Assembly (NCBI RefSeq): GCF_009789535.1
Contig: NZ_WSUT01000005.1
Coordinates: 2,680,001 to 2,744,000 of the forward strand
Origin: Sphingomonas carotinifaciens
GTDB taxonomy: Bacteria; Pseudomonadota; Alphaproteobacteria; Sphingomonadales; Sphingomonadaceae
Length of the DNA: 64,000 nt
Direction: 5' to 3'
Part shown: in pieces, positions 16,854 to 25,158 of the stretch
Layout: the number at the start of each line of letters is the position of its first letter
Position numbering within the stretch: position 1 is the stretch's first letter
Program-made: the position numbers and the translations under genes
Notes under the pieces: generated by a model
What the model was told of the DNA's origin: nothing
The model's database searches: none
The model's input: only the letters and a program-made list of their open reading frames with translations

Positions 16854-17579
16854 TTATTGCAGCTGCTGTCCGATGCGCTGCTGGATCAGTTGGCGGGCAT
16901 GATGGCTCGGATGACCATCAGCCGTCGGCGCGTTTCCCCGCTCGCCCAGCGCCCAGATCGCCGCCTGGGTACGGTTCTGCACGCCGATCTTGCGCAGGAT
17001 CGCCTTGACGTGGACCTTCACCGTCGCCTCACTGATGCCCAGCTCGCGCGAGATGATCTTGTTGGGATTGCCCGACACCAGACAGGTCAGGATCTGCACC
17101 TCGCGCGTGGACAGCCCGGCCGCCTGGATCGATGCGGTGCTGCCCACCGGCTCGCTCTGCCCGATATGATGACGCAGCGTCTCGGCCAGGTTGCTGGGCA
17201 TCACCTTCTCGCCGTCCGCCACCAGGTTCAGCAGCTTGATGAGCGAGGTCGATGCGATCCGCTTGACGATATAGCCATAGGCGCCCTGGTCGAAATTGCG
17301 CGCCATCACGTCGAAATCGAACTGGTCCGCAAGGATCACGATCCGCGCGGCCGGCGATGCTTCCAGCAGGTCCTGGGTCAGCGTCCGGTCGGGCGTCGCC
17401 AGCCCGTCCACCACCACCAGATTGCAGTCGTCGGGGTGCAGGGCCACCGCCTGCGCCACATCGTCCGGATCGGACACCAAGGCGGTGATACGGAACCCCT
17501 GCTCCCTCAGCACGCGGTCCAGCCCTTCAAGGGCGATGGGATTGCTCCCCAGCAGTGTAACCCGAATGTCCGATATCAT
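16854..17579 (-). CDS. NarL/LuxR-type regulator with atypical receiver domain
   Basis: 241 residues. The receiver-like domain (1-120) keeps the phospho-acceptor position (LVVVDGL, Asp58) and a Lys (YIVKR) but has GSNP where active receivers have an acidic pair after beta-1, so Mg-dependent phosphorylation may be lost. The C-terminal LuxR HTH (about 155-200) is complete: LSTREVQILTCLVSGNPNKI followed by ISEATVKVHVKAIL. GAGGGGGA precedes ATG 17579. It lies between the EPS genes and the divergent sugar-nucleotide operon, so it probably controls one or both; the 445-base gap is the obvious target. No histidine kinase is encoded nearby. Confidence 0.87.
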   Translation of the reverse strand: MISDIRVTLLGSNPIALEGLDRVLREQGFRITALVSDPDDVAQAVALHPDDCNLVVVDGLATPDRTLTQDLLEASPAARIVILADQFDFDVMARNFDQGAYGYIVKRIASTSLIKLLNLVADGEKVMPSNLAETLRHHIGQSEPVGSTASIQAAGLSTREVQILTCLVSGNPNKIISRELGISEATVKVHVKAILRKIGVQNRTQAAIWALGERGNAPTADGHPSHHARQLIQQRIGQQLQ

Positions 17580-18024
17580 GATGGTCCCCCTCGTTGCGTG
17601 GCTTAACCCCTCAAGTCACGTTGCATGTTCCAACCGGGTCGCACCCTATACTCAGGCTGCCTCCCTCGCCGTCCGAATTCGCAGACGATGTAACCGGAAA
17701 GTCAGTCAACAGCAGTCATTATGCATTAAAGCACGTTAACCTGCCCAAGGCACAAAATGGTTACTACGTCGGTAATTAGAAGTCACCATTAACATCTTGC
17801 CAAAAATGGGACTCGCAACAACTTGGTCAATTTCAGGAATAAAATCACATTCATTATGCTGTGCCCGAATAACATGTAAGAATCTCTATGTACGCCCCTG
17901 GGATGATGTCCCGATGATCGGGGCGACACGGGGCCTAGCTTCGGGAATGTTGCACCTGCTGCCGAATGAGCCCGCATCAACGGGCGGCAGTTTTTGGAAC
18001 AGTCATCCACGAAGGGGTGCGTCG
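17580..18024. promoter_or_regulatory. 445-base divergent regulatory region and long 5-prime leader
   Basis: This gap is distinctly AT-richer than its neighbours between about 17690 and 17890 and holds no convincing gene. It carries AT-rich stretches that could be promoters in both directions, a CCCGAT-G-ATCGGG palindrome (17910-17922), and the intrinsic-terminator-like hairpin at 17959-17995. The frame of the downstream SDR stays open to 17797, but SDR homology starts only at MKILITGNMGY, so this upstream stretch is taken as leader. Confidence 0.6.
17959..17995 (+). terminator. Intrinsic terminator/attenuator in leader of the CDP-sugar operon
   Basis: CTGCC (17959-17963), a GAATGA bulge, and GCCCG (17970-17974) pair with CGGGC (17981-17985) and GGCAG (17986-17990) around a six-base loop, directly followed by TTTTT (17991-17995). 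This is the classic shape of a rho-independent terminator, placed 30 bases before the first start codon of the operon and not after a gene on that strand. Upstream CGGGGC at 17919-17924 could pair with part of the stem as an anti-terminator. Confidence 0.55.
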
Positions 18025-19110
18025 ATGAAGATCCTCATCACCGGCAATATGGGCTATGTCGGGCCCGCGGTGGTCCGTCACTTGCGTAGCCGGTTTCCTG
18101 ACGCCGTCCTCGACGGCTTCGACGCGGGCTTTTTCGCGCATTGCCTGACGACGCGGAACGGCCTACCGGAACGCGACCTGAACCGCCAGAGCTTCGGCGA
18201 TGCGCGCGCGCTGCGTGCCGGCGACCTTCAGGGCTATGACGCGGTGGTCATCCTGGCGGCGGTGTCGAACGACCCGATGGGAGAGCGGTTCGCCGGCGTC
18301 ACCGATGCCATCAACCGCGAGGCGGCGGTGTCGCTCGCCCGGGCGGCCTCGGATGCCGGCGTGCGAAACGTCGTCTTCGCCTCCAGCTGCAGCGTATACG
18401 GCATCGCCCAGGGCGGGCCGCGGCGCGAGGATGATCCGGTCAACCCGATCACCGCCTATGCCGCCTCCAAGATCGGCACCGAACAGGCGCTGGCCACGAT
18501 CGGCGGCGACACCGTCATCACCAGCCTGCGCTTCGCCACCGCCTGCGGCATGTCGGCGCGCCTGCGCCTCGACCTCGTCCTCAACGATTTTGTCGCCAGC
18601 GCCCTCGCCACCGGCCGCATCACCATCCTTTCCGACGGCACCCCCTGGCGCCCGCTGATCGACGTGGCCGACATGGCGCGCGCGATCGAATGGGCCGCGA
18701 CGCGCACCGCCGATCATGGCGGCCGCAACCTCGTCGTCAATGCCGGGGCCACCACCGCCAATTACCAGGTCCGCGATCTGGCGCAGGCGGTGGGTCGTCT
18801 CGTCCCCGGTTGCACTGTGTCCATCAACCATGATGCGCCGGTCGACTCCCGCTCCTACCAGGTCGATTTCAGCCGCTTTGCGCAATTGGCGCCGGCGCAC
18901 CGTCCGCAACTATCGCTCGATGACTCCATCCAGGGCCTGATCGCAGGTCTTCAGGGGATCGACTTCGCCGACCCGGATTTCCGCACCTCCTCGCTGATCC
19001 GGCTTCAGGTCCTGAAAGGCCTGATCGCCGATGGCTTCCTCAGCGAAGACCTCCACTGGTCGAAGCCGGACGCCCCCCACTGGACGCCCGAAATCGAGGA
19101 GGCGGCATGA
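18025..19110 (+). CDS. SDR-family NAD-dependent sugar epimerase/reductase
   Basis: 361 residues of extended-SDR type. NAD site MKILITGNMGYVG (TGxxGxxG), catalytic VFASSCSVYG and the YAASK motif (Y-x3-K) are intact. The serine segment reads SSCSVYG rather than the T-D-E pattern of sugar 4,6-dehydratases, so it is more likely an epimerase or reductase. GAAGGGG precedes ATG 18025. It is followed by RfbF with an ATGA overlap, so it likely acts on a CDP-activated sugar. C-terminal residues (DFADPDFRTSSLIRLQVLK) resemble SDRs found in rfbF-linked operons of unknown product. Confidence 0.85.
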   Translation: MKILITGNMGYVGPAVVRHLRSRFPDAVLDGFDAGFFAHCLTTRNGLPERDLNRQSFGDARALRAGDLQGYDAVVILAAVSNDPMGERFAGVTDAINREAAVSLARAASDAGVRNVVFASSCSVYGIAQGGPRREDDPVNPITAYAASKIGTEQALATIGGDTVITSLRFATACGMSARLRLDLVLNDFVASALATGRITILSDGTPWRPLIDVADMARAIEWAATRTADHGGRNLVVNAGATTANYQVRDLAQAVGRLVPGCTVSINHDAPVDSRSYQVDFSRFAQLAPAHRPQLSLDDSIQGLIAGLQGIDFADPDFRTSSLIRLQVLKGLIADGFLSEDLHWSKPDAPHWTPEIEEAA

Positions 19111-19925
19111 TGAAGGCTGTTCTGCTGGCCGGCGGCTTCGGCACCCGCCTCGCCGAGGAAACTACCGTCACCCCCAAGCCGATGGTGGAGATCGGCGGCA
19201 AGCCGATCATGTGGCACATCATGAAGATCTATGCCCATTACGGCATCACCGATTTCGTGGTGCTGGGCGGCTACAAGGTCGATTATATCCGCAGCTACTT
19301 CCTGAACTATCAGGCGCGCAACTGCGACATGGTGGTCAATCTGGGCACCGGTGCCGTCGAATGGCTGAGCTGCGCGACCGAGGACTGGCGTGTCACCATC
19401 CTCGATACCGGGCTGGATTCGATGACCGGCGGCCGTCTGCGCCGCGCCCGTCATCTGCTTCAGGACGGGCCCTTCTGCCTGACCTATGGCGACGGCGTCA
19501 GCGACGTCGATATCCCCGCGCTGGTCCAGCAGCACAAGGACAGCGGCGCCTGGTGCACGCTGACCGCCGTGTCGCAACCGGGTCGCTACGGCGCGCTGCG
19601 CATCGATGGCGGCACGCAGGTGCAGGGCTTCAGCGAGAAGGGCAAGTCGGACGGGGGCATGATCAATGGCGGCTTCTTCGTGTGTTCGCCCGAGATGCTC
19701 GACCTGATCGACAATGACGACACGGTGCTGGAAAATGAGCCGATGGACCGGCTGATCGCCGCCGGCCGGCTCGGTGCCTATCGTCATGACGGCTTCTGGC
19801 AGAGCATGGACACGCTGCGCGACAAGCATCTGCTCGAAAGCCTGTGGCAGGGGGGCAGCCCGCCCTGGAAGGTCTGGCACGACACCGCACCCGCCAGCGT
19901 CACGCCACTGAGGCGCACGGCATGA
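19107..19925 (+). CDS. rfbF: Glucose-1-phosphate cytidylyltransferase
   Basis: 272 residues, the normal length for RfbF. MKAVLLAGGFGTRLAEET is the nucleotidyltransferase G-x-G-T-R loop, TPKPMVEIGGKPIMWHIM the sugar-phosphate side, and YGDGVSDVDI the metal-binding Asp region; the family-typical ending FWQSMDTLRDK is also present. It makes CDP-glucose from CTP and glucose-1-phosphate in the cytoplasm. ATG 19107 overlaps the SDR stop. In classic dideoxyhexose pathways rfbF is followed by the CDP-glucose 4,6-dehydratase rfbG; here that gene is absent and the next gene encodes a SAF-domain oxidoreductase. Confidence 0.95.
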   Translation: MMKAVLLAGGFGTRLAEETTVTPKPMVEIGGKPIMWHIMKIYAHYGITDFVVLGGYKVDYIRSYFLNYQARNCDMVVNLGTGAVEWLSCATEDWRVTILDTGLDSMTGGRLRRARHLLQDGPFCLTYGDGVSDVDIPALVQQHKDSGAWCTLTAVSQPGRYGALRIDGGTQVQGFSEKGKSDGGMINGGFFVCSPEMLDLIDNDDTVLENEPMDRLIAAGRLGAYRHDGFWQSMDTLRDKHLLESLWQGGSPPWKVWHDTAPASVTPLRRTA

Positions 19926-21247
19926 TCCTCGTCGATACCGCGCTTGCCGCGCGCGAAGCGGCCGGCAACCCGATCCGCGTCGGCATCGTCGGCGCCGGCT
20001 TCCAGGGTGCCGCCATCGTCCGCCAGATCGTGCGATCCACCAAGGGGATGCGCGTCGTCGCGGTCGCCAACCGCAACCTTGCCACCGCGGTCGCCGCGGT
20101 CGAGGTACTCGGCATCGCACCTCTGGTCTGCGACGACCGTCCTGCGATCGAACGCGCGATCGCCACCGGCCGTATCGCGGTCACCGACGATGCGGTGGGG
20201 CTTGCACAGGCGGACGGCATCGATGTCGTGGTCGAGGTGACGGGCTCGGTCGACTATGCCGCCACCGTCGTCCTCGCCGCGATCGAGGCGGGCAAGCACG
20301 TCGTGCAGATGAACGCCGAACTGGACGGCACCGTCGGCCCGGTGCTCAAGGCGCGTGCCGATGCGGCCGGCGTCATCTACACCTTCTCCGACGGCGATCA
20401 GCCGGGGGTGCAGATGAACCTCGTCCGCTTCGTCCGCGGCCTCGGGGTCACGCCCGTCCTGTGCGGCAATATCAAGGGGTTGCAGGACCCGTATCGCAAT
20501 CCGACCACCCAGGCCGGCTTTGCCGAGAAATGGGGGCAGAAGCCCGCCATGGTCGCCTCCTTCGCCGATGGCACCAAGATCTCCTATGAACAGGCGGTGG
20601 TCGCCAACGGCACCGGCTTTCGCGTCGCGCAGCGCGGCATGGTCGGCCCCGATCCCACGGGTCGCGATCCCACCGTGCCGCTGCAACCGCTGGAGGACAT
20701 CATCGCGCCGCTGGCCGATGCGCTCGACACGCATGGGCCCGGTCTGGTCGATTATGTCGTCGGCGCCCGCCCCGGCCCCGGCGTCTTCGTGCTGGGCACG
20801 CATGACGACCCGCGCCAGCAGCATTTCCTCAACCTCTACAAGCTTGGCGCCGGCCCCTATTACCTGTTCTACACCCCCTATCATCTCTGCCATTTCGAGG
20901 TGCCGACCTCGATCGCGCGCGCCGCGCTGTTCGGCGACGCAGTGCTCGCCCCCTCGGGCGGGCCGCAGGTGGGCGTGGTCGCCGCCGCCAAGAAGGACCT
21001 CCATCCCGGCGACCGCATTGCCGAGTTCGGCGGCTATGAATGCTACGGCGTGGCGGAGAATTATCCGGTGATCGAACATGACCGCCTGTTGCCGCTCGGC
21101 CTTGCGCTCGACTGCACCGTCACCCGCTTCGTCGCCCGGGACAGCATCCTCACCTACGCCGATGTCGCCATCCCCGAAGGCCGCCTCGTCGATCGCCTCT
21201 ACGCCGAACAGGCCGCCCTGTTCTCCACCAGGAGCCTAGCCGCATGA
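19922..21247 (+). CDS. Homoserine-dehydrogenase-like SAF-domain oxidoreductase
   Basis: 441 residues. A Rossmann domain (RVGIVGAGFQGAAIVRQIV) with VVVEVTGSVDYAA and GKHVVQMNAELDGTVGP, then a central domain (FSDGDQPGVQMNLVRF) and a C-terminal SAF domain (APSGGPQVGVVAAAKKDL to the end). This is the COG4091-type oxidoreductase. SAF domains also occur in sialic-acid synthase and altronate dehydratase. It is coupled by ATGA overlaps on both sides to rfbF and to the cupin epimerase, so a role in modifying a CDP-sugar or its precursor is the simplest reading; the substrate is not known to me. Confidence 0.82.
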   Translation: MILVDTALAAREAAGNPIRVGIVGAGFQGAAIVRQIVRSTKGMRVVAVANRNLATAVAAVEVLGIAPLVCDDRPAIERAIATGRIAVTDDAVGLAQADGIDVVVEVTGSVDYAATVVLAAIEAGKHVVQMNAELDGTVGPVLKARADAAGVIYTFSDGDQPGVQMNLVRFVRGLGVTPVLCGNIKGLQDPYRNPTTQAGFAEKWGQKPAMVASFADGTKISYEQAVVANGTGFRVAQRGMVGPDPTGRDPTVPLQPLEDIIAPLADALDTHGPGLVDYVVGARPGPGVFVLGTHDDPRQQHFLNLYKLGAGPYYLFYTPYHLCHFEVPTSIARAALFGDAVLAPSGGPQVGVVAAAKKDLHPGDRIAEFGGYECYGVAENYPVIEHDRLLPLGLALDCTVTRFVARDSILTYADVAIPEGRLVDRLYAEQAALFSTRSLAA

Positions 21248-21792
21248 AATTCCACAAGACCGATCTCCAGGACGCCCTGCTGATCGAACTGGAGGAGCGC
21301 GGCGACGAACGCGGCTTCTTTGCCCGGTCGATGTGTCAGGACGAGTTCACCGCCGCCGGCATGATCCCGGCCTATGTGCAGCAGAACGTGTCGATGTCCG
21401 CGCACAAGGGCACGGTGCGCGGCATGCATTTCCAGCGCGCACCGCATAGCGAGGCCAAGCTGATCCGCTGCGTGCGCGGCGCGATCCTGGACGTGATCGT
21501 CGATCTGCGCCCCGCCTCGCCCAGCTATATGCGCTCCGAGGCCTTTCTGCTCGACGATCGCGACCGTCGCCAGCTCTACGTGCCGCCGGGCTTCGCGCAC
21601 GGCTTCCAGACGCTGACCGACGATGTCGAGGTGACCTATCTGGTTTCCGCCCTGTATACGCCGTCATCGGAAGGCGGACTTCGCCACGACGATCCCGAAC
21701 TCGGCATCGCATGGCCGCTCGTCGCCACCGTCGTCTCGCCCAAAGATGCCGCCTGGCCGCTGATCGACCGCGCCGCGCTGCCGGCGCTCTGA
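21244..21792 (+). CDS. RmlC-like NDP-4-keto-sugar 3,5-epimerase
   Basis: 182 residues, standard RmlC length. The cupin fold keeps the catalytic set of dTDP-4-dehydrorhamnose 3,5-epimerases: His62 (RGMHFQ), Lys72 (EAKLIRC) and Tyr132 (VTYLVSALYTP), with YVPPGFAHGF as the central cupin strand. It acts on a 4-keto nucleotide sugar. No rmlA, rmlB or rmlD is adjacent, so the natural substrate is probably the CDP-linked intermediate made by this operon rather than dTDP-sugar. The start overlaps the preceding stop by four bases. Confidence 0.88.
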   Translation: MKFHKTDLQDALLIELEERGDERGFFARSMCQDEFTAAGMIPAYVQQNVSMSAHKGTVRGMHFQRAPHSEAKLIRCVRGAILDVIVDLRPASPSYMRSEAFLLDDRDRRQLYVPPGFAHGFQTLTDDVEVTYLVSALYTPSSEGGLRHDDPELGIAWPLVATVVSPKDAAWPLIDRAALPAL

Positions 21793-21797
21793 CCCAA

Positions 21798-22886
21798 ATG
21801 GCCGATATCGATGCGGTGGTGGTGGGCGCAGGCGTCATCGGCCTCGCCATCGCCCGGCGGCTCGCCACCGCCGGCCTGTCCACGATCCTCGTGGAGGGGG
21901 ACGCCGTGGTCGGCAACGGCACCAGCTCGCGCAACAGCGAGGTGATCCATGCCGGCCTCTATTACGGCGCGACGCCCCGCAAGCGGGCCATGTGCATCGC
22001 CGGGCGCGAACATCTCTACGCCTATGCGCGGATGCGCGGCGTCGCCCATCGCCGCATCGGCAAGCTGATCGTCGCGTTCGAGGCTGCCGAGCTCGCCACC
22101 CTGTCGCGCATCATGGACGATGCGCGCGCCGCCGGCGTCGACGATCTGGTGGCACTCACCGGCGCGGACGCGCGCGCGCTCGAACCGGAACTTCGCTGCG
22201 CCGGAGCCCTGCTGTCGCCATCGACCGGGATCATCGACAGCCACGGACTGATGCAGGCGCTGCTCGCCGATGCCGAGGATGCCGGCGCTGTCCTCGCCTG
22301 CCGCACGCGCGTGTCGGGGCTGGTGCCGGGGCGCGGCGGCTGGACCGTCATGGTGGACGGCGAGCCCGCGCTGACCGCCACCCGCATCGTCAACGCCGCC
22401 GGCCTGGGCGCCGCCGCACTCGCCGCGGCGACCGAGGGGTTGGAACACGTCCCAACGCTCCGCTACGCGCGCGGTCATTATTTCACCTATGCCGGCCGGG
22501 TGCCCTTCACGCGCCTCATCTATCCGGTGCCCGTGCCCGGAGGCCTCGGCACGCACCTCACCCTCGACCTGTCGGGCAACGCCCGCTTCGGCCCCGACGT
22601 CGAATGGATCGACACTATCGACTACCGCGTCGACCCCGCCCGCGGCGACAGCTTCCGCGCGGCCGCCGCCCGCATCTGGCCCGCGCTCGACCCCAGCCGG
22701 ATCGCCCCCGGCTATGCCGGCATCCGCCCCAAGCTCGGCGGTCCTGGCGACCCCGCCGCCGACTTCGCGATCGACGGTCCCACCGAACACGGCCTCGCCG
22801 GTCTGGTCAACCTCTACGGCATCGAATCCCCCGGCCTCACCGCCTCGCTCGCCATCGCCGACGACGTCGCCCTCCGCATCGCCTGA
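21798..22886 (+). CDS. FAD-dependent oxidoreductase, L-2-hydroxyglutarate-oxidase-like
   Basis: 362 residues. The FAD-binding start AVVVGAGVIGLAIARRLA is followed by TSSRNSEVIHAGLYY, the DAO-superfamily loop typical of LhgO-type enzymes, and near the C-terminus GYAGIRPKLGGPG and VNLYGIESPGLTAS, all matching that group. LhgO oxidises L-2-hydroxyglutarate to 2-oxoglutarate. It starts five bases after the epimerase stop, so it is the last gene of the operon; either it regenerates 2-oxoglutarate for an aminotransferase or it acts on another 2-hydroxy acid in the sugar pathway. No aminotransferase is present in the window. Confidence 0.82.
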   Translation: MADIDAVVVGAGVIGLAIARRLATAGLSTILVEGDAVVGNGTSSRNSEVIHAGLYYGATPRKRAMCIAGREHLYAYARMRGVAHRRIGKLIVAFEAAELATLSRIMDDARAAGVDDLVALTGADARALEPELRCAGALLSPSTGIIDSHGLMQALLADAEDAGAVLACRTRVSGLVPGRGGWTVMVDGEPALTATRIVNAAGLGAAALAAATEGLEHVPTLRYARGHYFTYAGRVPFTRLIYPVPVPGGLGTHLTLDLSGNARFGPDVEWIDTIDYRVDPARGDSFRAAAARIWPALDPSRIAPGYAGIRPKLGGPGDPAADFAIDGPTEHGLAGLVNLYGIESPGLTASLAIADDVALRIA

Positions 22887-23279
22887 GGCACAACCCGTCT
22901 CGCCTGGCCGCCGAGCGGCTGTACCGGACCCGTATCGGGGGCGGTATATCGCGGAACAGGTCGGCTTGCGCCGTGCATAGGGAAATTCCGGCACGGCGAC
23001 GGGGGCCGCCGGGGGTGGGTCGGGGCCGCCGCCGTGCACGTTTCGGAAGGTAGCCTTGGCGGCCCGCCCTGCCTCTGTCGGGCCATGCGGCACGGGGCAG
23101 CCGATCGCCCCGCCGTCCCCATCCTACGCTTTTGGCAGGCCAGCCCAATCGCCAGCACGGTGGTCATACCTCTGCCCCCGAACACTCCTTCCGAGATGGC
23201 GGCCTGCCGGAATTGCCGATCGCAAGCGCGCCTCTACCGATTATCTTCAAGGGACCAACATCATGCAGGGAGGATCGCC
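22887..23279. other. Non-coding gap with no recognised feature
   Basis: About 390 very GC-rich bases. Open frames here are fragmentary and without ribosome sites. I see no tRNA, convincing terminator or repeat. The last 20 bases hold the strong ribosome site of the next small gene. Confidence 0.5.
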
Positions 23280-23450
23280 ATGCCCGTGAGCCACCGGCCT
23301 TTGCCCGTTCGCCTCTCCGATCTGCACGGCGATGCGCGACTGGCGGCGCTGCACGACCGTGCGGCACGTGCAACGGCGGAATGGCGGCGGCGCGAGGCAC
23401 GCGCTCGCCAGTTCGGCATCTTCGCCCGGTTGCTGCCGCCCGGCTGGTAG
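23280..23450 (+). CDS. Small basic protein (56 aa), unknown function
   Basis: The frame is MPVSHRPLPVRLSDLHGDAR through ARQFGIFARLLPPGW, rich in Arg and Ala and helix-forming, with no membrane segment. ATG 23280 is preceded by AGGGAGGA at ideal spacing, the strongest ribosome site in this part of the window; the longer upstream frame is not needed. It ends four bases before the convergent Lrp regulator gene. I do not recognise a family. Confidence 0.6.
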   Translation: MPVSHRPLPVRLSDLHGDARLAALHDRAARATAEWRRREARARQFGIFARLLPPGW

Positions 23451-23454
23451 GGAC

Positions 23455-23931
23455 TTATCCGTCCCGCCCCGGCAACGGGATGGCGGTGCTGCACTTGATC
23501 TCCTCCATCGCGAACGCCGCACTCACATCGGTCAGGCGGACCCGCTCGATCAGCCGCTTGTACGCCCGGTCATAGGCCTGGATGTCGGCCACCCGTATCT
23601 TGATCAGATAATCGGTCTCGCCCGCCATCCGATAGAATTCCACCACCTCGGGCAGGTCGCGGACCGCCGCCGAAAACTCCGCCAGCCACGCCGCCGAATG
23701 CTCCGCGGTACGCACGCTGACGAACACGGTCATCCCTGCATTCAGCTTCGCTGGATCGAGCAGCGCGACGCGTGCGCGTATATAGCCCTCGTCCTCCAGC
23801 CGCTTGATCCGCCGCCAGCAGGCATTGTGCGACAGGTGCACCCGGTTGGCGACCTCCGCCACCGACAGCGTCGCGTCCCGCTGCACCTCGTCGAGAATGG
23901 CGAAGTCGATTTTGTCGAGATTGGCCGTCAT
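23455..23931 (-). CDS. Lrp/AsnC-family transcriptional regulator
   Basis: 158 residues. N-terminal HTH (IDFAILDEVQRDATLSVAEV, LSHNACWRRIKRLEDEGYI) and C-terminal RAM/ligand domain (MTVFVSVRTAEHSAAW, AGETDYLIKIRVADIQAYD). Lrp-type proteins sense amino acids and usually control a neighbouring divergent gene. The divergent gene is a PLP-dependent cysteine-synthase-like enzyme 84 bases away, and the gap holds inverted repeats that could be its operator. Confidence 0.93.
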   Translation of the reverse strand: MTANLDKIDFAILDEVQRDATLSVAEVANRVHLSHNACWRRIKRLEDEGYIRARVALLDPAKLNAGMTVFVSVRTAEHSAAWLAEFSAAVRDLPEVVEFYRMAGETDYLIKIRVADIQAYDRAYKRLIERVRLTDVSAAFAMEEIKCSTAIPLPGRDG

Positions 23932-23950
23932 GACGGTAAGATTATCCCAA

Positions 23951-23979
23951 TGCTCGGCCCAAATCGAGCAAAGTTTGGG
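23951..23979. promoter_or_regulatory. Overlapping inverted repeats, candidate Lrp operator
   Basis: TGCTCG-N8-CGAGCA (23951-23970) overlaps CCCAAA-N10-TTTGGG (23958-23979), both exact, in the 84-base gap between the Lrp gene and the PLP enzyme. Lrp octamers bind such degenerate dyads near divergent promoters. Confidence 0.5.
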
Positions 23980-24015
23980 AGGTTTTTACGGTGCAATCGA
24001 GATACCCTTTGGCGC

Positions 24016-25149
24016 ATGCTGATGCCCCTCGCCACGCTGCCCCCCTCCTGCCCGCTCGCCGAAACGCTGGGCGTCATCGCCACCGAACGCCCGGACGATC
24101 GCGACTTCGTCGATGCCGCACTCGCCATCATCGACCGCGACCGGCGGCGCTGCCCGGAAACGCCGCTGCTCACGCTGCACCTGCCCGCGACCCCGGGCAT
24201 CGACCTGTATCTGAAGGACGAATCCGCCCACCCGACGGGCAGCCTCAAGCATCGTCTGGCCCGGTCGCTGTTCACCGCCGGCCTTGTCGCCGGGGTCATC
24301 CGCTGCGACACGCCGTTGGTCGAGGCGTCATCGGGCTCGACCGCGGTGTCGGAGGCCTATTTCGCCCGTCTTCTCGGCCTGCCCTTCCATGCCGTCATGC
24401 CGGTCGGCACCTCGGTGGCAAAGGTCCGCGCGATCGAGGCGCAGGGGGGCCTGTGTCACCTCGTCGCGCCCCATGCGCTCTATGCCGAGGCCGCATCGCT
24501 GGCCCGGGCGCAGGGCGGCGTCTATCTCGATCAGTTCACCAACGCGGCCCGCGCCACCGACTGGCGCTGCGACAACATCGGCTCGGCCATCCTTCAGCAG
24601 ATGGCGGGCGAACCCCATGCGCTCCCCGCCTGGATCGTGGCCGGTGCCGGCACCGGCGGCACCGCCGCCACCATCGGCCGCCACCTGCGCTATCGCGGCC
24701 TTTCCACCCGGCTGTGCGTCGCCGATGTCGAACACAGCGCCTTTTTCGAGGGGTATCGCGACGCCGATCCCGATGCCACCGCCGATCGCCCGTCGCGGAT
24801 CGAAGGGGTCGGGCGCCCCCGCGTCGAACCCTCCTTCCTGCCCGGCACCGTCGACCGGATGATGAAGCTGCCCGATGCCGTCTCGATCGCGGGCATGCGT
24901 ATCGCGGGTGATCTGCTCGGCCGCCACGTCGGTCCCTCGACCGGGCTCAATTTCGTCGCCACCGCCCTGCTTGCCACCCAGATGCACGCCGCCGGGCAAT
25001 CGGGATCGATCGCCACCATCCTGTGCGATGCAGGCGATCGCTACGCCGAATGTCATCAGGATCGCGACTGGTTGGCCCGACAAGGCCTTGCCACGGCGGT
25101 CGACACTGCCGAAGTTCAACTGCGCAACGCCCTGCTGCGGCGGCCCTAA
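24016..25149 (+). CDS. PLP-dependent cysteine-synthase-family enzyme
   Basis: 377 residues of fold-type II PLP family. The PLP lysine lies in DESAHPTGSLKHRLARS, the substrate loop is EASSGSTAVSEAYFARL, and the phosphate-binding loop is VAGAGTGGTAATIGRHL. It differs from true CysK/CysM in the C-terminal third (SRIEGVGRPRVEPSFLPG). It may act as a cysteine or other amino-acid lyase under Lrp control, which would suit a degradative role, but the reaction is uncertain. ATG 24016 or ATG 24022 could be the start; no strong ribosome site is visible. The M3 peptidase follows after nine bases. Confidence 0.82.
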   Translation: MLMPLATLPPSCPLAETLGVIATERPDDRDFVDAALAIIDRDRRRCPETPLLTLHLPATPGIDLYLKDESAHPTGSLKHRLARSLFTAGLVAGVIRCDTPLVEASSGSTAVSEAYFARLLGLPFHAVMPVGTSVAKVRAIEAQGGLCHLVAPHALYAEAASLARAQGGVYLDQFTNAARATDWRCDNIGSAILQQMAGEPHALPAWIVAGAGTGGTAATIGRHLRYRGLSTRLCVADVEHSAFFEGYRDADPDATADRPSRIEGVGRPRVEPSFLPGTVDRMMKLPDAVSIAGMRIAGDLLGRHVGPSTGLNFVATALLATQMHAAGQSGSIATILCDAGDRYAECHQDRDWLARQGLATAVDTAEVQLRNALLRRP

Positions 25150-25158
25150 GGAGCCTTC

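Noticed and set aside
17726..17740. CtrA-like TTAA...TTAAC in the 17.6-18.0 kb gap
   Set aside because: The spacer is six bases, not seven, so it does not meet the consensus.
17797..18024. N-terminal extension of the SDR gene
   Set aside because: The frame is open, but NAD-site homology begins at the ATG at 18025, which has its own ribosome site, and the terminator hairpin lies in the extension.
18025..19110. CDP-glucose 4,6-dehydratase (rfbG)
   Set aside because: The catalytic segment is SSCSVYG, not the T-D-E pattern of 4,6-dehydratases, and the usual RfbG motifs are absent.
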